From JBFMFR01 sp040752025 (GTDB lineage Bacteria; Chloroflexota; Anaerolineae; Anaerolineales; UBA4823): a stretch of 54,685 nucleotides of DNA. Location of the stretch: positions 1-54,685 of the forward strand of contig JBFMFR010000049.1 of the NCBI GenBank assembly GCA_040752025.1, in the 5' to 3' direction. The notes below the pieces were generated by a model, which saw only the letters and a list, made by a program, of their open reading frames with translations, did no database searches and had not been told where the DNA came from. This document shows positions 1-9,293 of the stretch, one piece after another (the first letter of the stretch is position 1; the number at the start of each line of letters is the position of its first letter). The position numbers and the translations under genes were made by a program.

Positions 1-106
1 CCAACCCCACGCAACCCCCTGGTGCGATGCACGTGCTTCGTGCGTTGCACCTGCCTCCCCCCTGCCAATCCGTGCAGGCAGATTTCGTGCTAACAAGATA
101 CCCTCA

Positions 107-160
107 GGGGAGTGCGCTTCAGCGCACTTGGCGTATCAGGCTGGGATTTTGAATCCCAGC
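107..160. repeat. Double-hairpin intergenic repeat, solo copy
   Basis: Two adjacent perfect hairpins: GTGCGC-ttca-GCGCAC, then CTGGGATT-ttg-AATCCCAG. The same unit occurs twice more at about 35729-35782 and 35937-35990 as part of a larger tandem element. It looks like a mobile REP-like or palindromic element, not a terminator, because it is not tied to a gene end and has no T-tract. Confidence 0.75.
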
Positions 161-419
161 TGCCAACCCCCATCTTCCGCATCCCTTCGTGCGTTGCACC
201 TGGTTTCCCCCTCAATCAAATTCGCCAAATTCGCCCAATTCGTGGCTTGTTCCCTAAGCCTGAAGCACGTTCAGATCAGGGTATCGGACGCAGTACGTTT
301 TCTTTACCCCCCACTGGATCCCGGCGAAAAGAAAAGATTAGCCGGGTCATTCATAGCGCTGCGTCACACATCCATCCCGGTCAGTAGAATTGCTGCCAAC
401 CCCCATTTTCCATATCCCC

Positions 420-700
420 CAACGGGTTAATCTTCGGGGGATTTCCCCTTTAACCCCTTGCATTTCCCGAACGACCGTGCTAAAAACAGGCATGCACACA
501 CCAACTACACTTCACCTCCGAATTCCTGCCCTGCAGCCTGCGCCCCGCGCCCTGCAATTGCTAACATCTACCTTGCACCTTGCCTCTTGCAGCGCCTGCC
601 CTGCCCCTTCGTTCCTCCAAATTTTCGTGATTAATTTTTTTATTCAAAAATCCCATAGGATTGTTTTCAGGGATCATTCCCCGCACCTTACCAATTTTAG
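420..700. repeat. Long dispersed repeat, copy A
   Basis: This matches 34380-34790 over most of its length. Shared landmarks are 'atcttcgggggatttccc', 'gtgctaaaaacagg' followed by 'atgcacac', 'gattaatttttttattc', and 'cagcaccttacca' (here 'ccgcaccttacca'). The middle is a degenerate minisatellite of words like 'cttgcacctt'. Copy A lacks a segment of about 70 bases present in copy B (about 34672-34745). Both copies leave a similar plus-strand frame open, but nothing suggests a protein. Confidence 0.7.
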
Positions 701-770
701 ATCATCTCAGAAATGCGATTCCCGGACGGCCTGCTGCGAGTTGGGGTAAAATATCCCCAGGAACCCGCCC

Positions 771-1640
771 ATGCCCGAGCTGCCCCCCTTCACCCCCGCC
801 GACGAACTTTACGCCCTGGACAGGGCCTGCGTGCCCGAGCACGTCGTCGCCCTCATGGCGGCCATATCCAAAGGCCGGCCCCTGCGCATCGGCGAGTACC
901 TGGCCTTCAGCCGGGACAACTGGCTGACCCTGGTCGGCTACCCCCTGGCGGGGCCCTTCGTGGAGGCCGAGTGCCAGGCCGCCATCGACCAGGCCGTGGC
1001 GGCAGTGCAGCCCGATACCCTGTGGTTCATCGGCCCGCAGGCGCCGGCCGCGCTGGCGCAGGCCTGCACGGCGCGCTCCAGCGACGAATACTTGCAGCTC
1101 GAGCTGGACGGCCTTCATATAAAACCTGCCTTGCAGCGCCAGGCCCAGGAAGCCGCCCAGGCGCTGGTAGTCGAGCGCGAGCAGGCCTACACCCGCCAGC
1201 ACAAAGCCCTGGTCAGCGAGTTCATGCGCCGCCAGGAGCTGCCCGGGCTGGTCGCCGCCCTCTACCGCAGCATGCCGGACCTGCTGGCCGGCTCCTCCAC
1301 CGCCTGCCTGCTCAGCGCCTACACCCGCAGGGGTAAGTTGAGCGCCTTCTACGTGATCGAGACGGCCGCCAGGCGCTTCGACGCCTACATCCTGGGCTGC
1401 TATTCGCGCCAGCATTACGTGGCGCACGCCTCGGACCTGCTCTTCTACCAGATGATCGAGCTGGCGCGGGCCAACCGCAAGCCTGCCATCAATTTGGGCC
1501 TGGGAGTCAGCGACGGCATCCGGCGCTTCAAGCGCAAGTGGGGCGGCCGGCCGTATCTGCAATACGAATTCTGCGAAATCACTTACCGCCCGCCCGGCCC
1601 CCTCGGCCTGCTGCACGCGGTGTTGGAGGCCAGGCGATGA
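771..1640 (+). CDS. GNAT-fold DUF2156-like protein, first paralogue
   Basis: This is a 289-residue protein with no signal peptide or membrane segment, so probably cytoplasmic. The central motif 'YTRQHKALVSEFMRRQ' and the C-terminal 'NLGLGVSDGIRRFKRKWGG' resemble the acyltransferase-like half of DUF2156/FemAB-type GNAT-fold proteins; the Lys-Trp-Gly-Gly signature is typical of them. It is clearly paralogous to the gene at 2476-3312, which shares both motifs and overall length. The gene ends in an ATGA overlap with the TraB-like gene, so translation is coupled. A weak Shine-Dalgarno (AGGA) precedes the ATG. The substrate is unknown; transfer of an acyl or aminoacyl group is a family-based inference only. 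Confidence 0.72.
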   Translation: MPELPPFTPADELYALDRACVPEHVVALMAAISKGRPLRIGEYLAFSRDNWLTLVGYPLAGPFVEAECQAAIDQAVAAVQPDTLWFIGPQAPAALAQACTARSSDEYLQLELDGLHIKPALQRQAQEAAQALVVEREQAYTRQHKALVSEFMRRQELPGLVAALYRSMPDLLAGSSTACLLSAYTRRGKLSAFYVIETAARRFDAYILGCYSRQHYVAHASDLLFYQMIELARANRKPAINLGLGVSDGIRRFKRKWGGRPYLQYEFCEITYRPPGPLGLLHAVLEARR

Positions 1641-2479
1641 AGTGGCGCTTCCCCAGGCGCTGGCCCTGGTCGAAGCAGCGCGACCTGCGCATGCTCTGGA
1701 CCGTCGCAAAAGACGGGCGGGAGCTTTCCTACCTGGTGGGTACCGCGCATTTCTTCCCCTACAGCTTCCGGCGGGCGCTGGAGAAGCTGGTCGGGGAGGT
1801 GGACGCCGTGCTCTTCGAAGGCCCGCTGGATGCAGACAGCATGAACCAGATCGCTGCCTACGGGCGGCAGGGCCAGGACTGCCCGGACCTGGGGGATCTG
1901 CTCGAGCCGGCCGCCATCCGCCACATCAACCGCCGCCTGGAGCAGCGCCTGGACCACAACGGCGAGGCCGGCCTGTATTACCTCTCGCAGCCCGGCCGGG
2001 CCATGTATTTCGAGATGCTCACCCAGGGCGTGCGCCCCTGGATGGCCTTCTTTTCGATCTGGTCCACCGGCCTGGGATGGGAATACTCGGTGGACATGGA
2101 AGCTTACCACGTGGCCCTGCGCCTGAAGAAGCCGGTGCATTTCCTCGAGACCGTCGAGGAACAGTTGCGCGTCCTGGATGGCATCCCCCTGGAGCGCATC
2201 GTCGACCAGCTCAATGAAGTGGATGGCTGGCCGGCCTACGTCCGGCGCTACGTGGATACCTTCCTGGCTGGCGACCTGGACGGCTGGCTGGCGCTCTCCG
2301 GGCGCTTCCCCAGCCGCTGCCCGGTGGTCGTCGGCGAGCGTGACTGCATCCTCTTCGAGCGTATGCTCGCCGCCATGCAAAGCCGGCGCGTGGCGGCCTT
2401 CGTCGGCGCCCCGCACGTGCCGGGCGTCAGCCACCTGCTGCGTGAGCACGGCTACGTTGTGGAGCACAGGCCAGAATGA
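1637..2479 (+). CDS. TraB/GumN family protein
   Basis: A 280-residue protein; the ATG at 1637 overlaps the previous stop (ATGA) and is preferred over an in-frame start 33 codons upstream inside the neighbour. TraB/GumN hallmarks are visible at both ends: 'YLVGTAHFFPYSFRRALEKL' then 'VDAVLFEGPLD' (the GTxH and acidic motifs) near the N terminus, and 'AFVGAPHVPGVSHLLREHGY' at the C terminus (the GxxHxxG motif). Related Tiki/TraB proteins are metal-dependent proteases and other members are of unknown function, so the reaction here is open. There is no signal peptide. The gene is coupled at both ends to GNAT-like paralogues, suggesting a three-protein functional unit. Confidence 0.8.
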   Translation: MKWRFPRRWPWSKQRDLRMLWTVAKDGRELSYLVGTAHFFPYSFRRALEKLVGEVDAVLFEGPLDADSMNQIAAYGRQGQDCPDLGDLLEPAAIRHINRRLEQRLDHNGEAGLYYLSQPGRAMYFEMLTQGVRPWMAFFSIWSTGLGWEYSVDMEAYHVALRLKKPVHFLETVEEQLRVLDGIPLERIVDQLNEVDGWPAYVRRYVDTFLAGDLDGWLALSGRFPSRCPVVVGERDCILFERMLAAMQSRRVAAFVGAPHVPGVSHLLREHGYVVEHRPE

Positions 2480-3312
2480 TCCGCGCCGCCCAGCGTGATG
2501 ACATCCTCGAGCGGGCCTACGTCCCCGAGCACCTGCCGGATTACGTCACCGCCATCACCGGCGCCGAGCCTTTCCTGGCGGGCGATTACCTGCTCTACCT
2601 GGACGGCGAGCGCCTGGTGTTCATCGGCTATGCCTTGCAAGGCGGCGTCGACGAGCCTGGCCTGGATGCCGCCCTCAAGGGGGCTATGGCCCGCTTTATG
2701 CCCACCGTGGTATCGGTGATCGCCGCCGCCCGGCCCGCCGCGCTGCCCGGCAGCCAGCTCTCCCCCCCGGACGCCTATTACCGCCTGGATTTGCGCAGCT
2801 TGCAGCCTTCCAAGAAACTGCGCAACATGCTCAAGCGCGCCGGGAGCGAGCTGTCCGTGGAAATGGGGCAGGCCTTCACCCGCCAGCACAAAAAACTCGT
2901 CGATGACTTCGTGCGCCAGCGCCGCCTGGACTGGAGCACGCGCGCCATCTTCCACAACCTCCCCGCCTATCTGAAATCCCCCGGCGCCTGGATTTTCAGC
3001 GCCCGCGACCGGCGCGGCGAACTGGCGGCCTTCGACGTGGTCGATTTCAGCGCCCGGCATTACGCCTTTTACCTGTTCAACTTCCGCTCGCGCAAGCGCC
3101 ACGTGCCCGGCGCCTCCGACCTGCTCCTGGACAGCGCCATCCAGCGCGCCCGCGCCGAGGGCAAGCACAGCCTCAACCTCGGCCTGGGCCTCAACCCCGG
3201 GGTAACCTTCTTCAAGACCAAATGGGGCGGCGTGCCCTTCCTGCCCTACCAGGCCTGCCTGCACGAAGCCGAAAGGGAAGACACCTGGGGGGAAATGCTG
3301 GGCAAGCTGTAA
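2476..3312 (+). CDS. GNAT-fold DUF2156-like protein, second paralogue
   Basis: A 278-residue protein whose ATG overlaps the TraB gene's stop (ATGA). It repeats the key motifs of the first gene: 'FTRQHKKLVDDFVRQRR', 'GASDLLLDSAIQRARAEGK', and 'NLGLGLNPGVTFFKTKWGG' close to the C terminus. The pattern of an N-terminal half, a 'RSLQPSKKLRNMLKRA' segment and a GNAT-like C-terminal half fits FemAB/DUF2156-type acyltransferase folds. With the first paralogue it brackets the TraB gene, as expected from a duplication followed by, or around, insertion of that gene. Substrate unknown. Confidence 0.75.
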   Translation: MIRAAQRDDILERAYVPEHLPDYVTAITGAEPFLAGDYLLYLDGERLVFIGYALQGGVDEPGLDAALKGAMARFMPTVVSVIAAARPAALPGSQLSPPDAYYRLDLRSLQPSKKLRNMLKRAGSELSVEMGQAFTRQHKKLVDDFVRQRRLDWSTRAIFHNLPAYLKSPGAWIFSARDRRGELAAFDVVDFSARHYAFYLFNFRSRKRHVPGASDLLLDSAIQRARAEGKHSLNLGLGLNPGVTFFKTKWGGVPFLPYQACLHEAEREDTWGEMLGKL

Positions 3313-3438
3313 ATCTCGAATCTTTCTTTGCGCTCTTCGCGGCTTTGCGGTGAATATGATCTGTGCAGGATGTATCTGGCTGGCAAAAACTCTGTGAACT
3401 CCGTGGATTCTCCGTGCTCTCCGTGTTAGATTCCTGAT
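3313..3438. repeat. Degenerate 'ctccgtg/cacggag' word repeat
   Basis: The gap between convergent genes contains the words 'cgctcttcgcggctttgcgg', 'ctctgtgaactccgtgga' and 'tccgtgctctccgtgtt'. The same word family recurs at 13122-13163, 16830-16870, 19115-19165 and 41391-41584 (partly on the other strand). It behaves as a dispersed degenerate repeat; function unknown. Confidence 0.6.
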
Positions 3439-4098
3439 TCAAGCACTGCGCCGGAAGCGCCGGATCAGCACGCGGGCGATGATCGCCGCCAGCAGGAACG
3501 GCCCCACCACCACCACCAGCCAGATGAAGATATCGGCCAGGAAACCGAAGATGCTCACGAACACCGAGAAAGCGTTTTGCAGCGTGCGCCCCGGGTTCCA
3601 CCCGCCGATCTGGATCGGCGGCGCCGAGGCTGCGCCCGTGCGGAGCTGCACGGTGATCGTGGAAAACAGCGTGCGCTTGTCGCCCGGGTAAGTATCCACC
3701 AGTTGGCTGCTGGTGTTTTCGCTCACCAGGCTGCCCAGCCCGTACAGCGCCTTGCGCAGGGGATCGAAATTGGCGTTGGGCACAGCCAGCTCCAGGGAGG
3801 CCACCTTGCGCCCATCCACGTACCAGGTCTGCGAACCGGACAGGTAGCCGCCGTAATTGTAGGCCAACTGCGTGGCTTTTTCGATTGCCCGGTCGAGGTT
3901 GGAGACCTTCATCTCCAGGTAGGCGTGGTAGACCAGCGTGTAGGCCGGCGGGTATTGGGCGATGGGCCCGCTCTTGGGGGCGTAGGCGATCGGCGCCTGC
4001 TCGGCGGTCGCCGCTGGGCTGCACGCCGCCAGCAGCGCGGCCAACAGCAGGGCAGCGATCGCCAGGAAAACGGGTGTGGGGGAATATCGGGTGCGCAT
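3439..4098 (-). CDS. DUF4349-type lipoprotein
   Basis: A 219-residue protein with a lipoprotein signal (hydrophobic stretch then 'LLAAC', Cys26), so probably anchored on the outer face of the membrane. The body matches the DUF4349 pattern: 'LEMKVSNLDRAIEKATQLA', 'GGYLSGSQTWYVDGRK', 'LELAVPNANFDPLRKALYGL', 'SSQLVDTYPGDKRTLFSTIT', followed by a C-terminal membrane helix ('FIWLVVVVGPFLLAAIIARV') and basic tail. Such proteins have a dimerising ferredoxin-like core and unknown function; some are annotated as membrane-stress or sigma/anti-sigma-related, but nothing here shows that. AAGGAG precedes the ATG. A TATAGT -10-like site lies at 4152-4157, inside the spacer after the upstream lipoprotein gene. 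Confidence 0.8.
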   Translation of the reverse strand: MRTRYSPTPVFLAIAALLLAALLAACSPAATAEQAPIAYAPKSGPIAQYPPAYTLVYHAYLEMKVSNLDRAIEKATQLAYNYGGYLSGSQTWYVDGRKVASLELAVPNANFDPLRKALYGLGSLVSENTSSQLVDTYPGDKRTLFSTITVQLRTGAASAPPIQIGGWNPGRTLQNAFSVFVSIFGFLADIFIWLVVVVGPFLLAAIIARVLIRRFRRSA

Positions 4099-4172
4099 AG
4101 CTTTTCTCCTTCACTTCGATCAAGAACTTACGGACAGTTTCTTGCATCTACACTATACTCGCTGCTGGAGAA

Positions 4173-4190
4173 AAGCGCTTGATAGCGCTT
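4173..4190 (-). terminator. Probable Rho-independent terminator after the propeller lipoprotein gene
   Basis: On the minus strand the sequence reads AAGCGC-TATCAA-GCGCTT followed by TTCTCC. The six-base GC-rich stem and short T-run sit 25 bases past the stop at 4215. Confidence 0.45.
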
Positions 4191-4214
4191 TGACAACCGC
4201 TTGACAAAAGGGCG

Positions 4215-5720
4215 CTACTGCAAGTTGATGTCTCCCACTTCGCTGTCCTGCCCGGGGCGCACCAGCACGCGCTCGGAGAACGCCCCGAACTGCCCGACGA
4301 GCTGCGACCAGCCTCCCTGGGCGTAGACGGTGATGATGTAATAGCCGCCGGGCAGGTCGCTGAGCTTGAAGCGCCCATCCGCGTCGGTCTGCGTCTTTTG
4401 CAAGAATGGCTGGCCGGAGCAAGGCGTCTCGCCGTAGTAGCTCGGGCCGAGGGTCTCCACGCAGATTTCGACCGGGGCGTCCGCCACCGGTTGGCCGCTC
4501 GGGCCGAGGATGCGCGCCGAGAGCGTGCCGGTGGCTTTCTCCAGGGGCGCGGGCAGCGGCGGGCCGCCCTGCGAGACGGCCGCGCTGCGCAGCTCGTTAT
4601 CCACCAGTTCGGCGGTGTGCATGAAATAGCTCGTCCAGTTCGCCCCGTCGAAGACTGCCAGGCCATACTTGCTGGCGGCCCATACCCGCCCGCTGGCGTC
4701 GACCGCCACCGCCTGCACCTGCTTGCTCACGCCCGCCAGGGCCTGGGTGTCGTACTGCGTCCAGCCGCCATCTTCGAACATGAACAGCCCGTCTGCGCTG
4801 GAGGCCAGCCACACGCGCCCCTGGGCATCCAGCGCCAGGCCGTTGGCGCTGCCGAGCTTGCTGTTGGCGCGCTGCTCCCACACGCCGGCTTCGTAGAAGG
4901 CCACGCCGCCGCTGTAAGCAACCCAGGGCGTGCCGTCGGCGGCCAGGGCCAGGCCGCCGAAGAACATGTTCTTGTTGAAACCCTGGCCCTCTTTGAAGAC
5001 CTGCCAGCTTGTTCCGTCGAATCGTGAGACGCTGTCATTGGTCAGGGTCCACACCACGCCATCCGGGGCCACGGCAATGTCATCGAAGATCGTGCTGCCG
5101 CCTTGCGTGACTTCGCTGGCGCTGAAATCCCGCCAGTCCTGGCCGTCGAAGTGCGCCACGCCCTGGATGTGGCTGACCCACAAGCCGCCCTGTGCGTCGC
5201 AGGCCACGCCGCTGGCGCCGATCAACATGCTGAGTTCGCCCTGGTAATCGATCCATCGCTGCCCGTCGAAGACGCTCACGCCATTGCTGTGGGCGGCGGC
5301 GATTCTGCCATCCGGGCAGGCGGTGACATCCTGGATGCTGTCGCTGCCCAGGGAAGAGTTTTCGCGGGTGTAAAGCTGCCAGCCCGCCGCGCTCAGGCAG
5401 GCGACGCCCTCGCTGAGGCTGGCGAAGCAGGCCAGGCCCTCACCGGGCGGCAGGCCGGCTCCGGGCGTGGGCTGCTCCAGCGGCTGGGTGCTGGTCGGCT
5501 GCACCGCCAGGCTCGCTGCGGGCGTGGGCGCTGCCGGGCTGGCAGCCGGCGGCTCGCTGGGCTGGGTTGTCGCCGCTGGCGTGTTCGGCGGCGTGGGGAA
5601 GTCCGAAGGCCCGCCGGGCGAGAGCGCCTGGCAGGCCAGTTGCACGATCACCAGGCAGGCCAGCGCCAGGGGCAGCCAGGCTGAGCGCCGCGGCTTTGGG
5701 GAAAATATGGGCTTGTACAT
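4215..5720 (-). CDS. Lipoprotein with beta-propeller and carboxypeptidase-regulatory-like domain
   Basis: A 501-residue protein starting at the ATG at 5720, which has a clear GAGGTGA site; an upstream in-frame start would place the signal peptide internally. A lipobox ('VQLAC', Cys30) is followed by a Pro/Thr/Ser linker to about residue 100. Then come about seven repeats of the two-component-regulator propeller type, such as 'DVTACPDGRIAAAHSNGVSV' and 'ALDAQGRVWLASSADGLFMF'. The last 100 residues ('LSARILGPSGQPVADAPVEI', 'TQTDADGRFKLSDLPGGYYI') form an Ig-like carboxypeptidase regulatory domain. No kinase domain follows, so this is a surface-exposed binding or sensing lipoprotein and not a sensor kinase. 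Ligand unknown. A promoter is proposed at 5763-5791. Confidence 0.8.
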   Translation of the reverse strand: MYKPIFSPKPRRSAWLPLALACLVIVQLACQALSPGGPSDFPTPPNTPAATTQPSEPPAASPAAPTPAASLAVQPTSTQPLEQPTPGAGLPPGEGLACFASLSEGVACLSAAGWQLYTRENSSLGSDSIQDVTACPDGRIAAAHSNGVSVFDGQRWIDYQGELSMLIGASGVACDAQGGLWVSHIQGVAHFDGQDWRDFSASEVTQGGSTIFDDIAVAPDGVVWTLTNDSVSRFDGTSWQVFKEGQGFNKNMFFGGLALAADGTPWVAYSGGVAFYEAGVWEQRANSKLGSANGLALDAQGRVWLASSADGLFMFEDGGWTQYDTQALAGVSKQVQAVAVDASGRVWAASKYGLAVFDGANWTSYFMHTAELVDNELRSAAVSQGGPPLPAPLEKATGTLSARILGPSGQPVADAPVEICVETLGPSYYGETPCSGQPFLQKTQTDADGRFKLSDLPGGYYIITVYAQGGWSQLVGQFGAFSERVLVRPGQDSEVGDINLQ

Positions 5721-5762
5721 GTTCACCTCAATAGGGGTAGGATCAGTTGGAATATGGGTGCA

Positions 5763-5791
5763 ATTATATCGGGTAAGGTCGGGAAAGTAAA
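5763..5791 (-). promoter_or_regulatory. Sigma70-like promoter for the propeller lipoprotein
   Basis: On the minus strand TTTACT (5791-5786) and TATAAT (5768-5763) are separated by 17 bases, 42 bases upstream of the chosen ATG. The -10 is perfect and the -35 matches TTGACA at 4 of 6 positions. Confidence 0.55.
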
Positions 5792-5940
5792 GAAAATGAA
5801 ACAAAGGAGATGAAAATACTCGACAATAACACAACCGCGCATTACAAGCACGAACAGCCCGGATTCTTCAACGCCTCGATGGGCGATGGCGCCATCGGGG
5901 CGGCGCTTGCGCCGCTCTTCAGGCCGGACCCTTGTGCGCC

Positions 5941-6699
<759 letters not shown>

Positions 6700-6721
6700 G
6701 CTTGTCTCCAGGCAGACGGCG

Positions 6722-7927
6722 TTAGCGCTCTCCCACACCCAGGCGGACTTCCAGTTTGCGGCTGACGTAGGACAGGAAATAGCTGAACACCCAATAGATT
6801 AGCGAAATAAACAGGTACACTTCGATCTGGTAGCTGATGTACAATGGCTGCGCCAGAACGCTGCGCGAGATGCCGAGCAGTTCCAGCAGCCCGATCGTGA
6901 CTACCAGCGAAGTGTCTTTGAACAGGGCGATGAACAGCCCCATGATCACCGGGATGACCGTGCGCAGCGCCTGCGGCAGCACCACCAGCAGCATGGTATG
7001 GAAGCCGCTCAGCCCCACAGCCTGCGAGGCTTCGAACTGGCCGCGCGGGATGGCCTGCAAGCCGCCGCGCACGTTCTCGGCCAGGTAGGCGGCGGTGAAC
7101 ATGGTGATCCCCACCATGGTGCGCAGCACGCGGTCGATGCGCACGTCGCTCGGCAGGAACAGCGGCACCATCACGCTCGCCATGAACAGGATCGTCACCA
7201 GCGGCACGCCGCGGATCACTTCGATGTAGATCACACTCACCCAGCGGATGGCAGGCAGCGACGAGCGCCGCCCCAGCGCCAGCAGCACACCCAGCGGGAA
7301 GGAGAAAACGATGCCGACCACGGTGAGCATGAAGGTCAGCATCAACCCGCCCCACAGGTTGGTGGGTATCACTGGCAGCCAGGCCTGGATGAATTCGGCT
7401 CCACGGATAATGAATAGAACGATAGGGAAATACAGCACCCACAGACTGATGGCAGTGCTGCGCAACTGCGCGCCCCGCCAGCGCCCGGCGGCGAACCCGA
7501 GCAGCGTAGCCAAATCCAGCCCCAGCAGGTTGAGGCGTGCAGAGCTTGCTAACCCAGGGAAGAGCGCCAGCAGCACGGGCAGCAGCAGCAGTCCCAGCGC
7601 CAGGCGGGATTTCTGCGGCCCCCACAGACCCCACGACAGGCCAATGATAGCAGCCAATAAGTGCAGGCACAGCCAGGCGCGCCACAGTTCTTCTGCCGGG
7701 TACTGCCCGGCCATCAGCAGGCGCAGGTTGACCTGGACCACTTCCCATTCGGCCTGGGTGAAGAGCCACACGGTGAACGGCTTGAGCACGGCATAGATCA
7801 GGCCCAATACCAGGAAAGTCAGCAGCGCGTCGTACCAGGTGCTGAACAGGTTCTTGTAGGCCCAGCCGAACAGGTTCTGGCGTTCGCTGGGAGGCGGCAG
7901 GCTGGGGGTGGATTGGGCAGTGTTCAT
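6722..7927 (-). CDS. aapM: Amino-acid ABC transporter permease, AapM type
   Basis: A 401-residue membrane protein, longer than ordinary HisM-type permeases (about 220-240). This length and the extra N-terminal helices are typical of AapM/BztC. The C-terminal half carries the permease core, including 'IEVIRGVPLVTILFMASVMV' and the EAA-type loop 'GQFEASQAVGLSGFHTMLLV'. The start codon lies 4 bases past the aapQ stop, with its GGAG inside the end of aapQ, so translation is likely coupled. It should pair with AapQ to form the transmembrane channel. Confidence 0.92.
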   Translation of the reverse strand: MNTAQSTPSLPPPSERQNLFGWAYKNLFSTWYDALLTFLVLGLIYAVLKPFTVWLFTQAEWEVVQVNLRLLMAGQYPAEELWRAWLCLHLLAAIIGLSWGLWGPQKSRLALGLLLLPVLLALFPGLASSARLNLLGLDLATLLGFAAGRWRGAQLRSTAISLWVLYFPIVLFIIRGAEFIQAWLPVIPTNLWGGLMLTFMLTVVGIVFSFPLGVLLALGRRSSLPAIRWVSVIYIEVIRGVPLVTILFMASVMVPLFLPSDVRIDRVLRTMVGITMFTAAYLAENVRGGLQAIPRGQFEASQAVGLSGFHTMLLVVLPQALRTVIPVIMGLFIALFKDTSLVVTIGLLELLGISRSVLAQPLYISYQIEVYLFISLIYWVFSYFLSYVSRKLEVRLGVGER

Positions 7928-7931
7928 GGCA

Positions 7932-9131
7932 TCAACGCTCCACCAGCCGGATGCGGCGGTTATACAGGTTCATCAGCAGCGAAGTCAGCAGGCTGATGGA
8001 CAGGTAGACCGACATGACGATGACGATCACCTCCACCGCCCGGCCGCTCTGGTTGAGCACCGTCCCCGAGACGTGGAAAAGCTCCGGGTAGCCGATCGCC
8101 ACCGCCAGGGAGGAGTTTTTGGCTAGATTCAGGTACTGGCTGGTCAAGGGAGGGATGATTACGCGCAGCGCCTGCGGGAAGACCACCAGGCGCAGCGTTT
8201 GGAAGGAGGTCAATCCTACCGATTTGGCGGCTTCCACCTGGCCGAGCGACACAGCCTGGATGCCCGCCCGCACCACGTCGGCGATGAAAGCCGAGGTATA
8301 GATGACCAGCCCGGTTAGCAGGGTCATGAACTCCGGCGAAAGCTGCAAGCCTCCCGCCAGCCGCAGCCCTTGCACTTCCGGCAGGCTGGGGCTGAGCGGC
8401 GCGCCGGGCAGGGCGAACCAGCCAAGTACGGCAACCGCGCAGAAGGCCAGGCTGCCCCAAACTGCGCTCAATGGGGCGCGCCCCGTGCGCTTTCCGTACC
8501 AGTTCAGCGCCAGGCCAACGCCGGTGGCGGCCAGCAGCCCCAGGCCCAAGATAATCCGGTAGACGTTGAAGGTATCCGTGGGCAGGCCCCAGGGGATTGC
8601 CACCCCCCGGTTGGTCAGGTAGGTGGGTCCGGGCAGGATCAGCGCTTCCTTGACGCGCGGGAATTTGATGAAGACCGCCGAATACAGGAAGATCAGCAGC
8701 ACCAGCAGCGGGATGTTGCGCAGGATTTCGATGTAGGCGCGCGCCAGCCAGCGCACCAGCAGGTTGCCCGAAAGCTGCCCGACTCCGAAGATGATCCCCA
8801 GCAGGGTTGCAAAAACGATCCCCAGGAAGGATACCAGGGCCGTGTTGATCAGCCCCACGGTGAAGGCGCGCAGGTAGGTGCTGCTGCGATCGTAGGGAAT
8901 GGCGTGCTCGCCGATATCGAAGCCGGAGGTGGTGCGCAGGAAATCGAAGCCCAGGGCCAGCCCCTGCTGGCGCAGGTTGGCGAGCATGTTGTTGCCCAAA
9001 TAGCCCAGGAAGGCTGCCAGCAGCAAGAGGAAGATGGCCTGGCCCAGGATGCGCAGGAAGCGCTCATCCCGCCACAGGGGGATGCGCTGGGGGGAGGCCG
9101 GGCCGGAAGGGGGTGGTTGGCTGGAGGTCAT
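7932..9131 (-). CDS. aapQ: Amino-acid ABC transporter permease, AapQ type
   Basis: A 399-residue membrane protein of the AapQ/BztB type. The N-terminal 'RILGQAIFLLLLAAFLGYLG' helix and 'GLALGFDFLRTTSGFDIGEH' segment are characteristic. The permease core follows with 'YIEILRNIPLLVLLIFLYS' and the EAA loop 'GQVEAAKSVGLTSFQTLRLV'. The start has no good Shine-Dalgarno, but the preceding bases offer no better in-frame ATG. It lies 162 bases downstream of the binding-protein gene and overlaps functionally with aapM and aapP. Confidence 0.92.
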   Translation of the reverse strand: MTSSQPPPSGPASPQRIPLWRDERFLRILGQAIFLLLLAAFLGYLGNNMLANLRQQGLALGFDFLRTTSGFDIGEHAIPYDRSSTYLRAFTVGLINTALVSFLGIVFATLLGIIFGVGQLSGNLLVRWLARAYIEILRNIPLLVLLIFLYSAVFIKFPRVKEALILPGPTYLTNRGVAIPWGLPTDTFNVYRIILGLGLLAATGVGLALNWYGKRTGRAPLSAVWGSLAFCAVAVLGWFALPGAPLSPSLPEVQGLRLAGGLQLSPEFMTLLTGLVIYTSAFIADVVRAGIQAVSLGQVEAAKSVGLTSFQTLRLVVFPQALRVIIPPLTSQYLNLAKNSSLAVAIGYPELFHVSGTVLNQSGRAVEVIVIVMSVYLSISLLTSLLMNLYNRRIRLVER

Positions 9132-9193
9132 TTTATGAAAGTTGGCGGCTGGGGCTATGCGTTGATCCGGATAGCCCCAGTCGCAAAATCCAG

Positions 9194-9277
9194 ACCTGAC
9201 AGGTTTTAACAGGCGCCTGTATACTCAAGCTACCTGCCAGGGTTTCTGGTCAGCAAGCGAAGGCGTTGGAGAAACCC
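9194..9277. repeat. Palindromic element between aapJ and aapQ
   Basis: The 162-base gap holds a perfect odd palindrome ACCTG-A-CAGGT (9194-9204) and a longer stem GGGTTTCT (9240-9247) / AGAAACCC (9270-9277). In the transcript this could stabilise or attenuate mRNA between the abundant binding protein and the permeases, a common role for such hairpins. No strong T-run follows, so full termination is unlikely. Confidence 0.5.
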
Positions 9278-9293
9278 GTCAGGTCTTTCACAT

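Larger units (their letters stand above)
1..770. other. Repeat-filled intergenic region at left edge
   Basis: I see no convincing gene here. The stretch contains a hairpin-rich repeat at 107-160, a word-repeat related to 'cgaattgggcgaattcgtgg' around 205-250, and one copy of a long dispersed repeat at about 420-700 that recurs near 34380-34790. Short open frames exist on both strands, but their composition (Pro, Ser, Leu, Thr runs) matches the repeats and not a protein. A weak -10-like TAAAAT lies at 747-752 just before the first gene. Confidence 0.7.

Noticed and set aside
390..749. Similar small plus-strand frames at 390-749 and 34348-34740
   Set aside because: Their similarity comes from the dispersed DNA repeat; no ribosome sites are evident and the sequence tracks a minisatellite.
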